The translations under genes were made by a program, and so were the position numbers. Below, piece after piece: positions 1-8,256 of a stretch of 64,000 nt of DNA. Under the pieces are notes generated by a model, which saw nothing but the letters and a program-made list of their open reading frames with translations, searched no databases and was not told the origin of the DNA. The DNA is taken from positions 1-64,000 of the forward strand of contig CALTTG010000005.1 of assembly GCA_943908475.1 (NCBI GenBank), read 5' to 3'. Source of the DNA: an uncultured Burkholderiales bacterium. GTDB taxonomy: Bacteria > Pseudomonadota > Gammaproteobacteria > Burkholderiales > Burkholderiaceae_C. Within the stretch, counting starts at the first letter, position 1; each line of letters opens with the position of its first letter.

Positions 1-395
1 TGCTTGGCGTAGGCCTTGACGTTGTTGGCCACCTGGTCGGCCAGCTCGCGCGTGGGCGCCAACACCACGGCACGCACCGGGTGACGCGCCGGCGACATGC
101 TGGCGTTCTCGTGCTTCATCATCTTCTGAAGCAGCGGGATGGAGAACGCGGCCGTCTTGCCCGTGCCCGTCTGGGCAGCCCCCATGACGTCCTTGCCGGA
201 AAGCACCACCGGGATGGCCTTGGCCTGGATCGGGGTCATGTGGGCATAGCCCTGCACCTCGATGGCACGCAACAGCTTGGCATCCAGTGGGAGGGTGTCG
301 AAACGAGCCGGTGCCGGCGCAGCGGCTTCGGGCGTCGCGGCCACGGGGGTCAAGGGGTCGGCCGCAGCCATGTTCGGGGTCGTCTCAGAGCTCAT
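1..395 (-). CDS. DEAD-box RNA helicase, N-terminal part (runs off window start)
   Basis: This is the first ~131 codons of an ATP-dependent RNA helicase; the rest lies beyond the left edge. After an Ala/Pro-rich leader of about 30 residues there is a Q-motif region (RFDTLPLDAKLLRAIEVQGY, then TPIQ), the Walker A motif AQTGTGKT, and motif Ia PTREL. This order is diagnostic of the DEAD-box family. The short N-terminus resembles RhlE-type helicases, but the subgroup cannot be fixed without the C-terminal part. The chosen ATG has a GGAGC ribosome site just upstream. The gene lies 43 nt downstream of amgK on the same strand and may be co-transcribed with it. Family assignment is secure; the specific role (ribosome assembly or RNA decay) is inference. 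Confidence 0.93.
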   Translation of the reverse strand, partial: MSSETTPNMAAADPLTPVAATPEAAAPAPARFDTLPLDAKLLRAIEVQGYAHMTPIQAKAIPVVLSGKDVMGAAQTGTGKTAAFSIPLLQKMMKHENASMSPARHPVRAVVLAPTRELADQVANNVKAYAK

Positions 396-438
396 GTTGC
401 TCCAGTCTGGCGGCAGGCTGAGCGGCCTGACGCTGAAA

Positions 439-1542
439 TCAAAAGGTGTAGCCCGTCTGCCGCTGCACGCCCAGGTGTTGTGCCTCGGCAGCTTCCAGCA
501 GGTGGGCCAACGGGCCCAGGCCCTGGTAGCGTGCGCACACCTGATGCGCATATCGCCACACACGGGGGATGTCGTCGAGGTACTGCTGCTTGCCATCGCG
601 CAACGCCAGTCGCGCAAAAATGCCCAGCACCTTCAGGTGACGCTGCAGCCCCATCCACTCGAAATCACGCCAGAAATCACCGAAGTCATCGCGCACCGGC
701 AGGCCGGCTTTGCGGGCCTTCTCCCAGTAGCGGATGGCCAGATCGATCTGACGCGCTTCGTCCCAGGTGACGTAGGCATCACGCAGGAGGGACACGAGAT
801 CATACGTGATCGGCCCCCATACCGCATCTTGAAAATCAATCACGCCCGGACGGGCCTTCGGGTCGCCGGGCGTGGCCATCAAATTGCGGCTGTGATAGTC
901 ACGGTGCACCAGCACGGTGGGCTGGGCCAGCACCTGGGCCTTGATGAGGTCAAAACTGCGGTGAAGGGTGGCCTGCTGGGCATCGGTCAAGGTCATGCCG
1001 CGCAACTGCGTGAGGTACCACTGGGGCAGCAGGTCCATCTCGCGCTGCAACAGGGCATCGTCATACGCGGGCACCTGATCCTGGGCGGCAATGCCTTGCA
1101 GCGTGATCAACTCATCGGTGGCCGCTTGGTAACGCCACCGATTGGCCACATCCTCCGGCGAGTGCTCGTCGGCGTCGACCTTCAGGGTCGACAGCAGGGT
1201 GTGGGCACCCAAGTCAGTCAACAGCATGAAACCCTGGGGCTCATCCCAAGCCAGGATGCCGGGCGCCGACACCCCACCGTCGGCCAGCAAGCGCGCGACC
1301 TTCACGAACGGGCGGCAGTCTTCGTGCTGAGGCGGCGCGTCCATGATGATGAAGGTCTGGCCCGAATCTGACGGCACCCGGAAATAGCGGCGAAAGCTGG
1401 CATCGGCACTGGCCGAAGTCACGGCACCCACCACCAAGCCATGGCTCACGGCCAAACGGTCGAGCCAGGCTTGGAAGGCCGCCTGACGCGTGGCGTCGGA
1501 CCAAGTGATGGAAGGGGTGGCAGTGGTTTCGGACATGGACAA
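439..1542 (-). CDS. amgK: N-acetylmuramate/N-acetylglucosamine anomeric kinase (AmgK-type phosphotransferase)
   Basis: A 367-residue aminoglycoside-phosphotransferase-fold kinase. The catalytic loop reads HRDYHSRNL and the metal-binding motif IDFQDAVWGP, both typical of this fold. AmgK proteins phosphorylate the anomeric position of MurNAc or GlcNAc so that recovered cell-wall sugar can re-enter UDP-MurNAc synthesis without fosfomycin-sensitive steps. The gene is divergent from lptD, with a 57-nt gap, which is the conserved position of amgK in many proteobacteria. In pseudomonads the uridylyltransferase murU follows amgK; here a DEAD-box helicase follows instead. A second in-frame Met at residue 3 is an equally possible start. 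Function is inferred from motifs and neighbourhood. Confidence 0.85.
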   Translation of the reverse strand: MSMSETTATPSITWSDATRQAAFQAWLDRLAVSHGLVVGAVTSASADASFRRYFRVPSDSGQTFIIMDAPPQHEDCRPFVKVARLLADGGVSAPGILAWDEPQGFMLLTDLGAHTLLSTLKVDADEHSPEDVANRWRYQAATDELITLQGIAAQDQVPAYDDALLQREMDLLPQWYLTQLRGMTLTDAQQATLHRSFDLIKAQVLAQPTVLVHRDYHSRNLMATPGDPKARPGVIDFQDAVWGPITYDLVSLLRDAYVTWDEARQIDLAIRYWEKARKAGLPVRDDFGDFWRDFEWMGLQRHLKVLGIFARLALRDGKQQYLDDIPRVWRYAHQVCARYQGLGPLAHLLEAAEAQHLGVQRQTGYTF

Positions 1543-1599
1543 CGTGGCAGGGAACCCCGCATGGAATAATCAAGGCATTTTAGTGCGCCGCTCCGGGCC

Positions 1600-4149
1600 T
1601 TGACTCGGGGGACGGCCTCGAACCACCCCCTGTTCACTGTGCCGTCCTTGTCGCCTGTCGCCCGCCACCGAGCGCCCCTCCGGGGCCAGACCCCGTCACC
1701 ACACCGGACCACCCCGGTGAAGCTTGCCGTGGCCTTGTTGCTGGGCGTGGCCCCCTGGGGCAGCACCTGGTCGGCGGGCGAGGTGCCCCCCTCCTCGGGG
1801 CCAGCGGTCGCCCCGACCGTGAACGAGCCCTCGCCCTCGCTGCGCGTGGCCAACACCTTGCGGGTGCCGGTCGGTGGCAGCCAGGAAGCGGCCCTGCTGC
1901 CGATTTACTTCGAGGCGGACCGCCTGGAAGGCTCGCCCGACAAGCAAATGAAAGCCATTGGCGCCGTTCGGCTCACCCGGGGCGATCTGGTGCTGCGGGC
2001 CGACGAGCTGACCCACTTGCAGCCGGACAACTCGGCGCAGGCCACGGGCAACGTCCGCGTGACCCGCGGCGGCGACCTCTTCACCGGACCGGCCGTTCAA
2101 CTCAAACTCGACACGCTGGAAGGCGAGTTCACCTCGCCCACCTACCGCTTTGCGCGCACCGAAGCCGGCGGCCAGGCCGAGAAGATCGAGTTCCTCGGGC
2201 CGCAACGCCTCAGGGCCGTGCAGGCGACTTACTCCAGCTGCACCCCGGAAAACACGCAAACGCCCGATTGGGTGCTGCAGACCTCGAGCGTCACCCTGGA
2301 CCAAGAGAAGGCCGAGGGCCGAGCCGAAAACGCCGTGGTGAAGTTCATGGGCGTGCCGATCCTGGCGGCCCCGGTGCTGACCTTCCCGCTCAACGACGCG
2401 CGCAAGTCAGGGTTCCTGCCGCCCAGCATCGACGTCGACAGCAAGAGCGGCGTCGAGTACAGCCAGCCTTACTACCTCAACCTCGCGCCCGAGCGCGACG
2501 CCACCCTGACGCCCACACTGTCCACCCGGCGAGGCTTGGGCATGGACGCCGAGTACCGCTACCTGATGCCCCACGACCGTGGCACCTTGCGAGGCTCGGC
2601 CTTGCCCGACGATCGCCTGGCCGATCGCTCGCGGGGACACATGGACCTGCAGCACCAGGGCAGCAACGCGGGCAGTGACCTCACACGGCTGACCCAGTAC
2701 GACCTGCGCTGGCGCCGCGTGTCGGACAACGACTACTGGAAAGATTTCCCCCGCAGCCTCAACAACATGACGCTGACCCCGCGACTGCTGGAAAGCCACG
2801 GCGCGGTGGAGCAACAACTCAACACCCGGGCCTGGGGGCTGGGGCCCAATCAAGCCCAGCTGTATGCCCGCGTTCAAACCTGGCAAACCTTGCAGGACCT
2901 GGACCCCACCTCGGACAGCAGCTCCCGCATCAGCACCCCCTACCGACGGGAACCTCAGCTGGGGCTGCGCAGCCGCAGCATGGCGGACAACGGCTGGGTC
3001 TGGGGGCTGGATGCCGAGTTCAACCGCTTCACCAACGAAGACACCACCCGGGTGACGGGCAACCGTGTGCATGCCGTGGCACGGGTTGAGCGCAGCTTTG
3101 GCACCGCCGCCTGGTTCCTGACCCCACGCCTGAGCCTGAACGCAGCCAGTTACACCCTGGACACCAACACCGCGCTGGGCGCCAACCCGCGCCAGCTGGA
3201 GCGGTCCATTCCCACGGGCAGCCTGGATGCGGGCCTGGTGTTCGAGCGGGACAGCCAGTGGTTCGGTCAGCGCTTCGTCCAAACCCTGGAACCTCGTGCC
3301 TTGTATGTCCGCACGCCCTACCGCCGTCAGTCGAACATCCCCCTGTTCGACAGCGCGCCACGCGACTTCAACCCCTACAGCATCTTCTCGGAAAATGCCT
3401 TCACCGGGGTGGATCGGGTGGCCGATGCCAACCTGATGACCCTGGGTGTGACCACGCGACTCATCCACCCTGGCACCGGCGCCGAGGCCATGCGCCTGGC
3501 CGTGGTGCAAAAGGTGCAGTTCAGCGACCAGCGCATCACGCCGAACGATGGCGCACCCATCACACAACGCCTCTCGGACCTGCTGCTGCAAGGCTCGACC
3601 ACGGTCATCCCGCGCCTCTCGCTGGACACCACCTTGCAGTACAACGCGCAAGACAGCCACATCGAGCGCTCGGCCTCGGGCGTTCGCTTCAATGGCGGCC
3701 CTTGGCGCACGCTGGCCCTGAGCCACCTGTACAGCCGCAACAGCAGCGAACAGATTGACCTGAGCTGGCAATGGCCCCTGAGCGGCAAGACCCCGGCGGT
3801 GGACGCCCAAGACCGCACCCGTGCCGACCAGGCCAGCTGCAAAGGCGCTTGGTACAGCGTGGGCCGGCTCAGCTACTCCATGCAAGACAAACGCTTGAGC
3901 AACGGCCTGCTGGGCTTCGAATACGACGGTGGCTGCTGGATTGGCCGCATCGTGGCCGACCGCTCCGCACTGGGCACGGCCAACACCACCCGCATGCTCT
4001 TCCAACTGGAGTTGATCGGTCTGTCTCGTGTGGGCACCAGTGCGCTCCGAACCCTGACCTCCAACATCGGCGGCTATCGTCCCTTGCGAGACGACAGCGC
4101 CACCCTGATCCCCGAGCCCGACTCGGGTGCCCCTGCTTACGACGATTGA
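1600..4149 (+). CDS. lptD: LPS-assembly outer-membrane protein LptD
   Basis: Outer-membrane beta-barrel that, with LptE, inserts lipopolysaccharide into the outer leaflet. A signal-like hydrophobic stretch (LAVALLLGVAPWGSTW) lies near residues 42-57. Next come an OstA/LptA-like beta-jellyroll (about residues 105-240) and a long barrel. Cysteines lie in the YSSC motif and near the C-terminus (SCKGAWYSVGRL, GGCWIGRI), in keeping with the inter-domain disulfides of the family. Length (up to 849 aa) is normal. The start is uncertain: the longest frame opens with TTG and has a long n-region, and in-frame GTG codons at 1639 or 1717 are alternatives; none has a clear ribosome site. It is followed directly by surA, its periplasmic chaperone. 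Confidence 0.93.
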   Translation: MTRGTASNHPLFTVPSLSPVARHRAPLRGQTPSPHRTTPVKLAVALLLGVAPWGSTWSAGEVPPSSGPAVAPTVNEPSPSLRVANTLRVPVGGSQEAALLPIYFEADRLEGSPDKQMKAIGAVRLTRGDLVLRADELTHLQPDNSAQATGNVRVTRGGDLFTGPAVQLKLDTLEGEFTSPTYRFARTEAGGQAEKIEFLGPQRLRAVQATYSSCTPENTQTPDWVLQTSSVTLDQEKAEGRAENAVVKFMGVPILAAPVLTFPLNDARKSGFLPPSIDVDSKSGVEYSQPYYLNLAPERDATLTPTLSTRRGLGMDAEYRYLMPHDRGTLRGSALPDDRLADRSRGHMDLQHQGSNAGSDLTRLTQYDLRWRRVSDNDYWKDFPRSLNNMTLTPRLLESHGAVEQQLNTRAWGLGPNQAQLYARVQTWQTLQDLDPTSDSSSRISTPYRREPQLGLRSRSMADNGWVWGLDAEFNRFTNEDTTRVTGNRVHAVARVERSFGTAAWFLTPRLSLNAASYTLDTNTALGANPRQLERSIPTGSLDAGLVFERDSQWFGQRFVQTLEPRALYVRTPYRRQSNIPLFDSAPRDFNPYSIFSENAFTGVDRVADANLMTLGVTTRLIHPGTGAEAMRLAVVQKVQFSDQRITPNDGAPITQRLSDLLLQGSTTVIPRLSLDTTLQYNAQDSHIERSASGVRFNGGPWRTLALSHLYSRNSSEQIDLSWQWPLSGKTPAVDAQDRTRADQASCKGAWYSVGRLSYSMQDKRLSNGLLGFEYDGGCWIGRIVADRSALGTANTTRMLFQLELIGLSRVGTSALRTLTSNIGGYRPLRDDSATLIPEPDSGAPAYDD

Positions 4150-4159
4150 TCGCCAGGCC

Positions 4160-5554
4160 ATGACACCTCCCTCGATTCGCCACGCCCTCACCGCCCTGGG
4201 CCTGAGCCTGACGGCGGCGCTCAGCGCCTTTATCCCTGCCGCACAGGCACAGGGCTTTCGCCTCATGGACGCACCGGGTGTGAACCCACGCATCCCGGGC
4301 ACCCGCAACCTGTCCACCGACCTTCAGCTGGCAGGCAAACCCACCACGGCCGACTACATCCTGGCCGTGGTCAACAGCGAGCCCATCACGCACACCGACG
4401 TCGACAAGCGGGTCTCCCGAATCCTCGACACGGCCGGCCGCGACACCCGCCTGCCCCCCGCTGACGAGCTCCGTCGCCAGGTGCTGGACGCCCTCATCAA
4501 CGAGCGCATCCAGATGCAACACGCCCGCACCCTGGGCATCACCGTCAGCGACGCCGACGTCGACTCGGCGATTGCCAACATCGCGGCTCAAAACCAGTTG
4601 TCGCTGGGTGAGTTGCAGCGGCGCATGAAGGCCGATGGCCTGGACTACGAGCGCTACCGCAACAGCTTGCGCGAGCAGATCCTGCTGGAGCGCGTGCGCG
4701 AACGCGAAGTCAATGCCCGCATCCGGGTCACGGACGACGAGATCGACCTGGTGCGTGCGCAAGCGGCTGCCGCAGGCCGTGATGTGGACCTCAACCTCGC
4801 CCACATCCTCTTGCTGACCCCCGAAAACATGTCGGCCAGCGACCTGGAAAAAACCGCGCAGAAAGCCCAGGAGTTGCGCGACCGGGCCGCCCAGGGCGCC
4901 AATTTCGGCGACCTGGCGAAGCAGTTCTCCGACGACCGAGGCACCAAAGACAAAGGCGGGCTTTTTGGCATGCGACCGGCCAGCAAATTGCCCGAGCTGT
5001 TCACCGACGCCGCCAAAGACCTCAAAGTGGGCGAAGTCTCTCGCGTCATCCGGTCGGGTGCCGGGTTTCACATCCTCAAACTGATCGAGCGCGAAAACAG
5101 TGCGGCGGCCACCTACACCCAGCAGCGTGCACGGCACATCCTGCTGAGGGGCGGCCCCAACATGAGCGTGGACGAGGCCCGCAAGAAACTGGTCGACATC
5201 CGCAAGCAGATCGTGGGTGGCCAAAGCAGCTTCGCGCAGATGGCCCGCCAGTTCTCACAAGACGGCAGCGCCACCAAGGGCGGCGATCTGGGATGGGCCT
5301 CACCGGGTCAGTTCGTGCCCGAGTTCGAAAGTGCCCTGACGACCCTGCAACCGGGCCAGGTCTCCGAGCCCATCGTCAGCCGGTTTGGCGTGCACCTGAT
5401 CCAGCTCATCGAGCGCCGCGAGGTGCAACTGACCGACGCACAGCAACGCGAATCCGCCCGTGCCGTGTTGCGCGAAAAGCGCTTTGAATCGGCCTACGAG
5501 GAATGGGCCAGCGAGCTGCGTGCAGCCGCCTTCGTGGACCTGCGCGATGAGTAA
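4160..5554 (+). CDS. surA: Periplasmic chaperone and peptidyl-prolyl isomerase SurA
   Basis: A 464-residue exported chaperone for outer-membrane proteins, LptD being its best-known client. The N-terminus (MTPPSIRHALTALGLSLTAA, ending in AAQAQ) is a Sec signal peptide. A SurA N-terminal chaperone domain follows, then two parvulin domains, the first starting near residue 210 (NLAHILLLTP) and the second near 318 (RARHILLRGG). A frame open from 4127 would overlap lptD; the ATG at 4160 gives a clean signal peptide 10 nt after the lptD stop, so it was chosen. The end overlaps the start of rsmA by 8 nt. In many relatives pdxA lies between surA and rsmA; it is absent here. Confidence 0.95.
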   Translation: MTPPSIRHALTALGLSLTAALSAFIPAAQAQGFRLMDAPGVNPRIPGTRNLSTDLQLAGKPTTADYILAVVNSEPITHTDVDKRVSRILDTAGRDTRLPPADELRRQVLDALINERIQMQHARTLGITVSDADVDSAIANIAAQNQLSLGELQRRMKADGLDYERYRNSLREQILLERVREREVNARIRVTDDEIDLVRAQAAAAGRDVDLNLAHILLLTPENMSASDLEKTAQKAQELRDRAAQGANFGDLAKQFSDDRGTKDKGGLFGMRPASKLPELFTDAAKDLKVGEVSRVIRSGAGFHILKLIERENSAAATYTQQRARHILLRGGPNMSVDEARKKLVDIRKQIVGGQSSFAQMARQFSQDGSATKGGDLGWASPGQFVPEFESALTTLQPGQVSEPIVSRFGVHLIQLIERREVQLTDAQQRESARAVLREKRFESAYEEWASELRAAAFVDLRDE

Positions 5555-6326
5555 GTCCCACGGGCACGTCGCCCGCAAACGCTTCGGCCAGCACTTCCTG
5601 TCGGACGACGGCATCATCGACGAGATCGTGCGAGGCATCAACCCCAAGCCCGGTGAGCCCCTGGTCGAGATCGGTCCCGGCTTGGGCGCCATGACCAACC
5701 CCGTGGTCGAGCGCTGCGAAACGCTGACGGTGGTGGAGCTCGACCGCGACCTGGCCGCACGGCTGCGCAAACGGCCCGAGCTCACCGTGATCGAATCCGA
5801 CGTGCTCAAGGTCGACTTTGGCGAGCTGGCAGATCGATTCGGGCGCAAGCTGCGGGTCATTGGCAACCTGCCGTACAACATCTCCACCCCGATCTTGTTC
5901 CACCTGCTGCAGTGGGCCGATCGGGTGGAAGACCAGCACTTCATGCTGCAAAAGGAAGTGGTCGACCGCATGGTGGCCTCGCCCGGCAGCAAAGACTATG
6001 GCCGCCTGAGCGTGATGCTGCAGTGGCGCTACGACATGGAAAACATCCTGGACGTGCCGCCCGAGAGCTTTGATCCACCGCCCAAGGTGGACTCGGCCAT
6101 TGTGCGCATGACCCCCGTCGCCACACCCCCAGCCATCGACGAGGCGCTGCTGTCGGAGATGGTCACCGTGGCGTTCTCGCAGCGCCGCAAAATCTTGCGC
6201 AACACACTGGGCAGCTGGATCGCCGCACGCGGACTGGACACCCCGTTCAACCTGCAGCGTCGGGCAGAAGAGGTGCCCGTGGCCGAGTACATCGCGTTGG
6301 CGGTCGCTGCTGCGGCTGCGTCATGA
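5547..6326 (+). CDS. rsmA: 16S rRNA dimethyladenosine transferase RsmA (KsgA)
   Basis: A 259-residue S-adenosylmethionine-dependent enzyme that dimethylates two adjacent adenines in the last helix of 16S rRNA during small-subunit maturation. It shows the SAM-binding motif VEIGPGLGAMT and the catalytic NLPYNIS motif, with RKRFGQHFLSDDG at the N-terminus as in the family. The ATG at 5547 overlaps the surA stop by 8 nt and starts at the conserved N-terminus; a longer frame to 5460 lies wholly within surA and was rejected. The stop overlaps the cca start (ATGA), implying translational coupling. Confidence 0.96.
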   Translation: MSKSHGHVARKRFGQHFLSDDGIIDEIVRGINPKPGEPLVEIGPGLGAMTNPVVERCETLTVVELDRDLAARLRKRPELTVIESDVLKVDFGELADRFGRKLRVIGNLPYNISTPILFHLLQWADRVEDQHFMLQKEVVDRMVASPGSKDYGRLSVMLQWRYDMENILDVPPESFDPPPKVDSAIVRMTPVATPPAIDEALLSEMVTVAFSQRRKILRNTLGSWIAARGLDTPFNLQRRAEEVPVAEYIALAVAAAAAS

Positions 6327-7561
6327 AAACCTACTTGGTCGGTGGCGCGGTCCGAGACCGTCTGCTCGGCCGACCCGAGGGCGATCGCGACTGGGTGGTG
6401 GTGGGCAGCACCCCCGAGGCCATGCAGGCCGCAGGCTTTCAAAGCGTGGGCAAAGACTTCCCCGTGTTCCTGCATCCGCAGACCCACGAGGAGTACGCCC
6501 TGGCGCGCACCGAGCGCAAATCAGGGCGTGGCTACCATGGCTTCACGGTCTACACCTCCCCTGACGTCACCCTTGAAGAAGACCTGGCACGCCGTGACCT
6601 GACCATCAACGCCATGGCACAGGACGAAGACGGCAAGGTCATCGACCCCTACCAGGGGCAAGCCGACCTGCGTGCTCGGGTGCTGCGCCACGTGTCTCCC
6701 GCGTTTGCCGAAGACCCGGTTCGCATCCTGCGGCTGGCCCGCTTTGCCGCACGCTTTGTGGACTTCACCGTCGCCCCGGAAACCCAGTCGCTCATGGTGC
6801 ACATGGTGGAGGCCGGTGAAGTCGATCACCTCGTGGCCGAACGCGTGTGGCAGGAGCTCAGCCGCGGCCTGATGGAGCCGCGCCCCTCGCGGATGTTCGA
6901 GGTGCTGCGTGCGTGTGGGGCCCTGAAGCGACTGCTGCCCGAGGTCGATCGGCTGTGGGGCGTTCCCCAACGGGCCGAGTACCACCCGGAGATCGACACC
7001 GGCGTGCACCTGATGATGGTGCTGGACATGGCGGCCCAGCTGAACGCCCCCTTGGCCGTGCGCTATGCCTGCCTGGGCCACGACCTGGGCAAGGGCACCA
7101 CCCCTGCCGACGTGCTGCCCCGGCACATCGGGCACGAAGAGCGCAGTGTGCGCCTGCTCAAACCCCTGAGCGAGCGCCTGAGGGTGCCGGTGGACTGCCG
7201 CGAACTGGCCGAGGTGGTGGCCCGAGAGCACGGGCACATCCACCAATGCCTGGGATTCAGCGCCGCGGCGCTTCAACGGCTGCTGGAGCGCTTGGACGCC
7301 TTTCGCAAACCCGACCGGCTGGGTGCCATCGTGTTGGCCTGCGAGTGCGATGCGAGAGGGCGCCTGGGACTTCACGACCAGCCCTATCCCCAGGCTCAGC
7401 GCCTGATCCAGGCCCATGCGGCCGCTCAGTCGGTGGCCACTGCACCCTTGGCGGCCGACGCACAAGCGCGTGGTCTGCGGGGACCGGCCATTGCCACGGT
7501 GATTCACGAAGCGCGGGTGTCGGCCGTCGCCCAGGCCCTGAGCCAACCGGCTCAAAACTGA
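6323..7561 (+). CDS. cca: Multifunctional CCA-adding tRNA nucleotidyltransferase with HD domain
   Basis: A 412-residue enzyme that adds or repairs the 3' CCA end of tRNAs. The nucleotidyltransferase head has GGAVRDRLLG followed by the DRDW pair of catalytic carboxylates, and the RRDLTINAMA motif of class II enzymes. The C-terminal half has an HD phosphohydrolase motif (CLGHDLGKGTTP), as in E. coli-type Cca with phosphatase and phosphodiesterase activity. The gene starts inside the rsmA stop. Its place at the end of the lptD-surA-rsmA block suggests an operon. Confidence 0.95.
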   Translation: MKTYLVGGAVRDRLLGRPEGDRDWVVVGSTPEAMQAAGFQSVGKDFPVFLHPQTHEEYALARTERKSGRGYHGFTVYTSPDVTLEEDLARRDLTINAMAQDEDGKVIDPYQGQADLRARVLRHVSPAFAEDPVRILRLARFAARFVDFTVAPETQSLMVHMVEAGEVDHLVAERVWQELSRGLMEPRPSRMFEVLRACGALKRLLPEVDRLWGVPQRAEYHPEIDTGVHLMMVLDMAAQLNAPLAVRYACLGHDLGKGTTPADVLPRHIGHEERSVRLLKPLSERLRVPVDCRELAEVVAREHGHIHQCLGFSAAALQRLLERLDAFRKPDRLGAIVLACECDARGRLGLHDQPYPQAQRLIQAHAAAQSVATAPLAADAQARGLRGPAIATVIHEARVSAVAQALSQPAQN

Positions 7562-7607
7562 CAAACTCCCGCGAATGCAGGGGCCCAAGGGGACCTGCAC
7601 CGCGCTC

Positions 7608-7631
7608 AAACGGGCGTAAACCCGGGTTTTT
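7608..7631 (+). terminator. Weak hairpin plus T-run after cca
   Basis: In the 92-nt gap after cca, AAACGGG can pair imperfectly with CCCG..TTT, followed by five T residues. The centre is also a 12-bp palindrome, AAACCCGGGTTT (7618-7629). This may be a weak terminator or attenuator before the next gene. The stem is short and bulged, so confidence is low. Confidence 0.25.
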
Positions 7632-7653
7632 CAAGGCTTCGGGGAAGTTCACG

Positions 7654-8178
7654 ATGCGGAAGATGTCCAGACCTGAGCTGGACCGACCGCCCCACCCCAT
7701 GACCGACCACCCCGCCCCCGCCGGTCGGCGAGCCGTGCTGCACGACGAGCTTCGCCGCCACACCCTGGCCCTGCTGGACCGCCGCTGGCAGCAGCTGTGG
7801 GGCAGCTTCGGCCTGAGCGTGATCTTGCTGGGGTTTGGCGTGCGGCTGATTTGGGGCGATCCACCTCGGTGGGGCACCGGGCTGGCGCTGCTGTTGGGGG
7901 GAGGCTTGTGCTGGCTGCTTCACCGCAGCGTGCAGTCGAGCTGGCGTCGGGTCGTGCAACACCGAGAAGACTGGCTGGGCCCGCTGGACCAAGGCCTGGT
8001 GGCCAGCAGCTTCTGGCTGTCCATCGTGGCGACGGCGGAATCCTGGTGGTGGCCGGTGCCGATGGTGTCCGGCATGGGCTGGGGCGTGTTCAAGCTGATG
8101 CGCAACGCACAGCGACACTGGGCCTCATGGTTTTTTCGGCTCGCCCGGCAAACCTTGCGGCAACATCCCCTGCGCTGA
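7654..8178 (+). CDS. Small two-helix membrane protein, function unknown
   Basis: A 174-residue protein with a polar, Arg-rich N-terminus. Two hydrophobic segments follow (LWGSFGLSVILLGFGVRLIW and WGTGLALLLGGGLCWLLH), then a soluble stretch with several Trp residues and another possible membrane-contacting stretch (FWLSIVATAESWWWPVPMVS). I do not recognise a family. The ATG at 7654 was chosen because GGGGAAG lies 6 nt upstream; a Met at 7699 is possible. The gene ends just before the convergent ftsZ terminator hairpin. No function is proposed. Confidence 0.6.
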   Translation: MRKMSRPELDRPPHPMTDHPAPAGRRAVLHDELRRHTLALLDRRWQQLWGSFGLSVILLGFGVRLIWGDPPRWGTGLALLLGGGLCWLLHRSVQSSWRRVVQHREDWLGPLDQGLVASSFWLSIVATAESWWWPVPMVSGMGWGVFKLMRNAQRHWASWFFRLARQTLRQHPLR

Positions 8179-8184
8179 AACGCC

Positions 8185-8215
8185 AAAAAGCGCACCACCT
8201 TTGCAGATGGTGCGC
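8185..8215 (-). terminator. Rho-independent terminator of the dcw cluster (after ftsZ)
   Basis: A perfect 8-bp stem, GCGCACCA (8190-8197) with TGGTGCGC (8208-8215), encloses a 10-nt loop. Read on the minus strand it is followed by TTTTT (8185-8189). It sits 41 nt beyond the ftsZ stop and only a few nt after the convergent plus-strand gene, so it terminates ftsZ transcription. Confidence 0.85.
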
Positions 8216-8256
8216 ATCAAGGGTTCGTTGGGCTTGAAAGTCGGGACCGGTGAGAC

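Noticed and set aside
2407..4317. 636-codon minus-strand frame antisense to lptD
   Set aside because: Shadow of lptD; lptD has clear family motifs on the plus strand.
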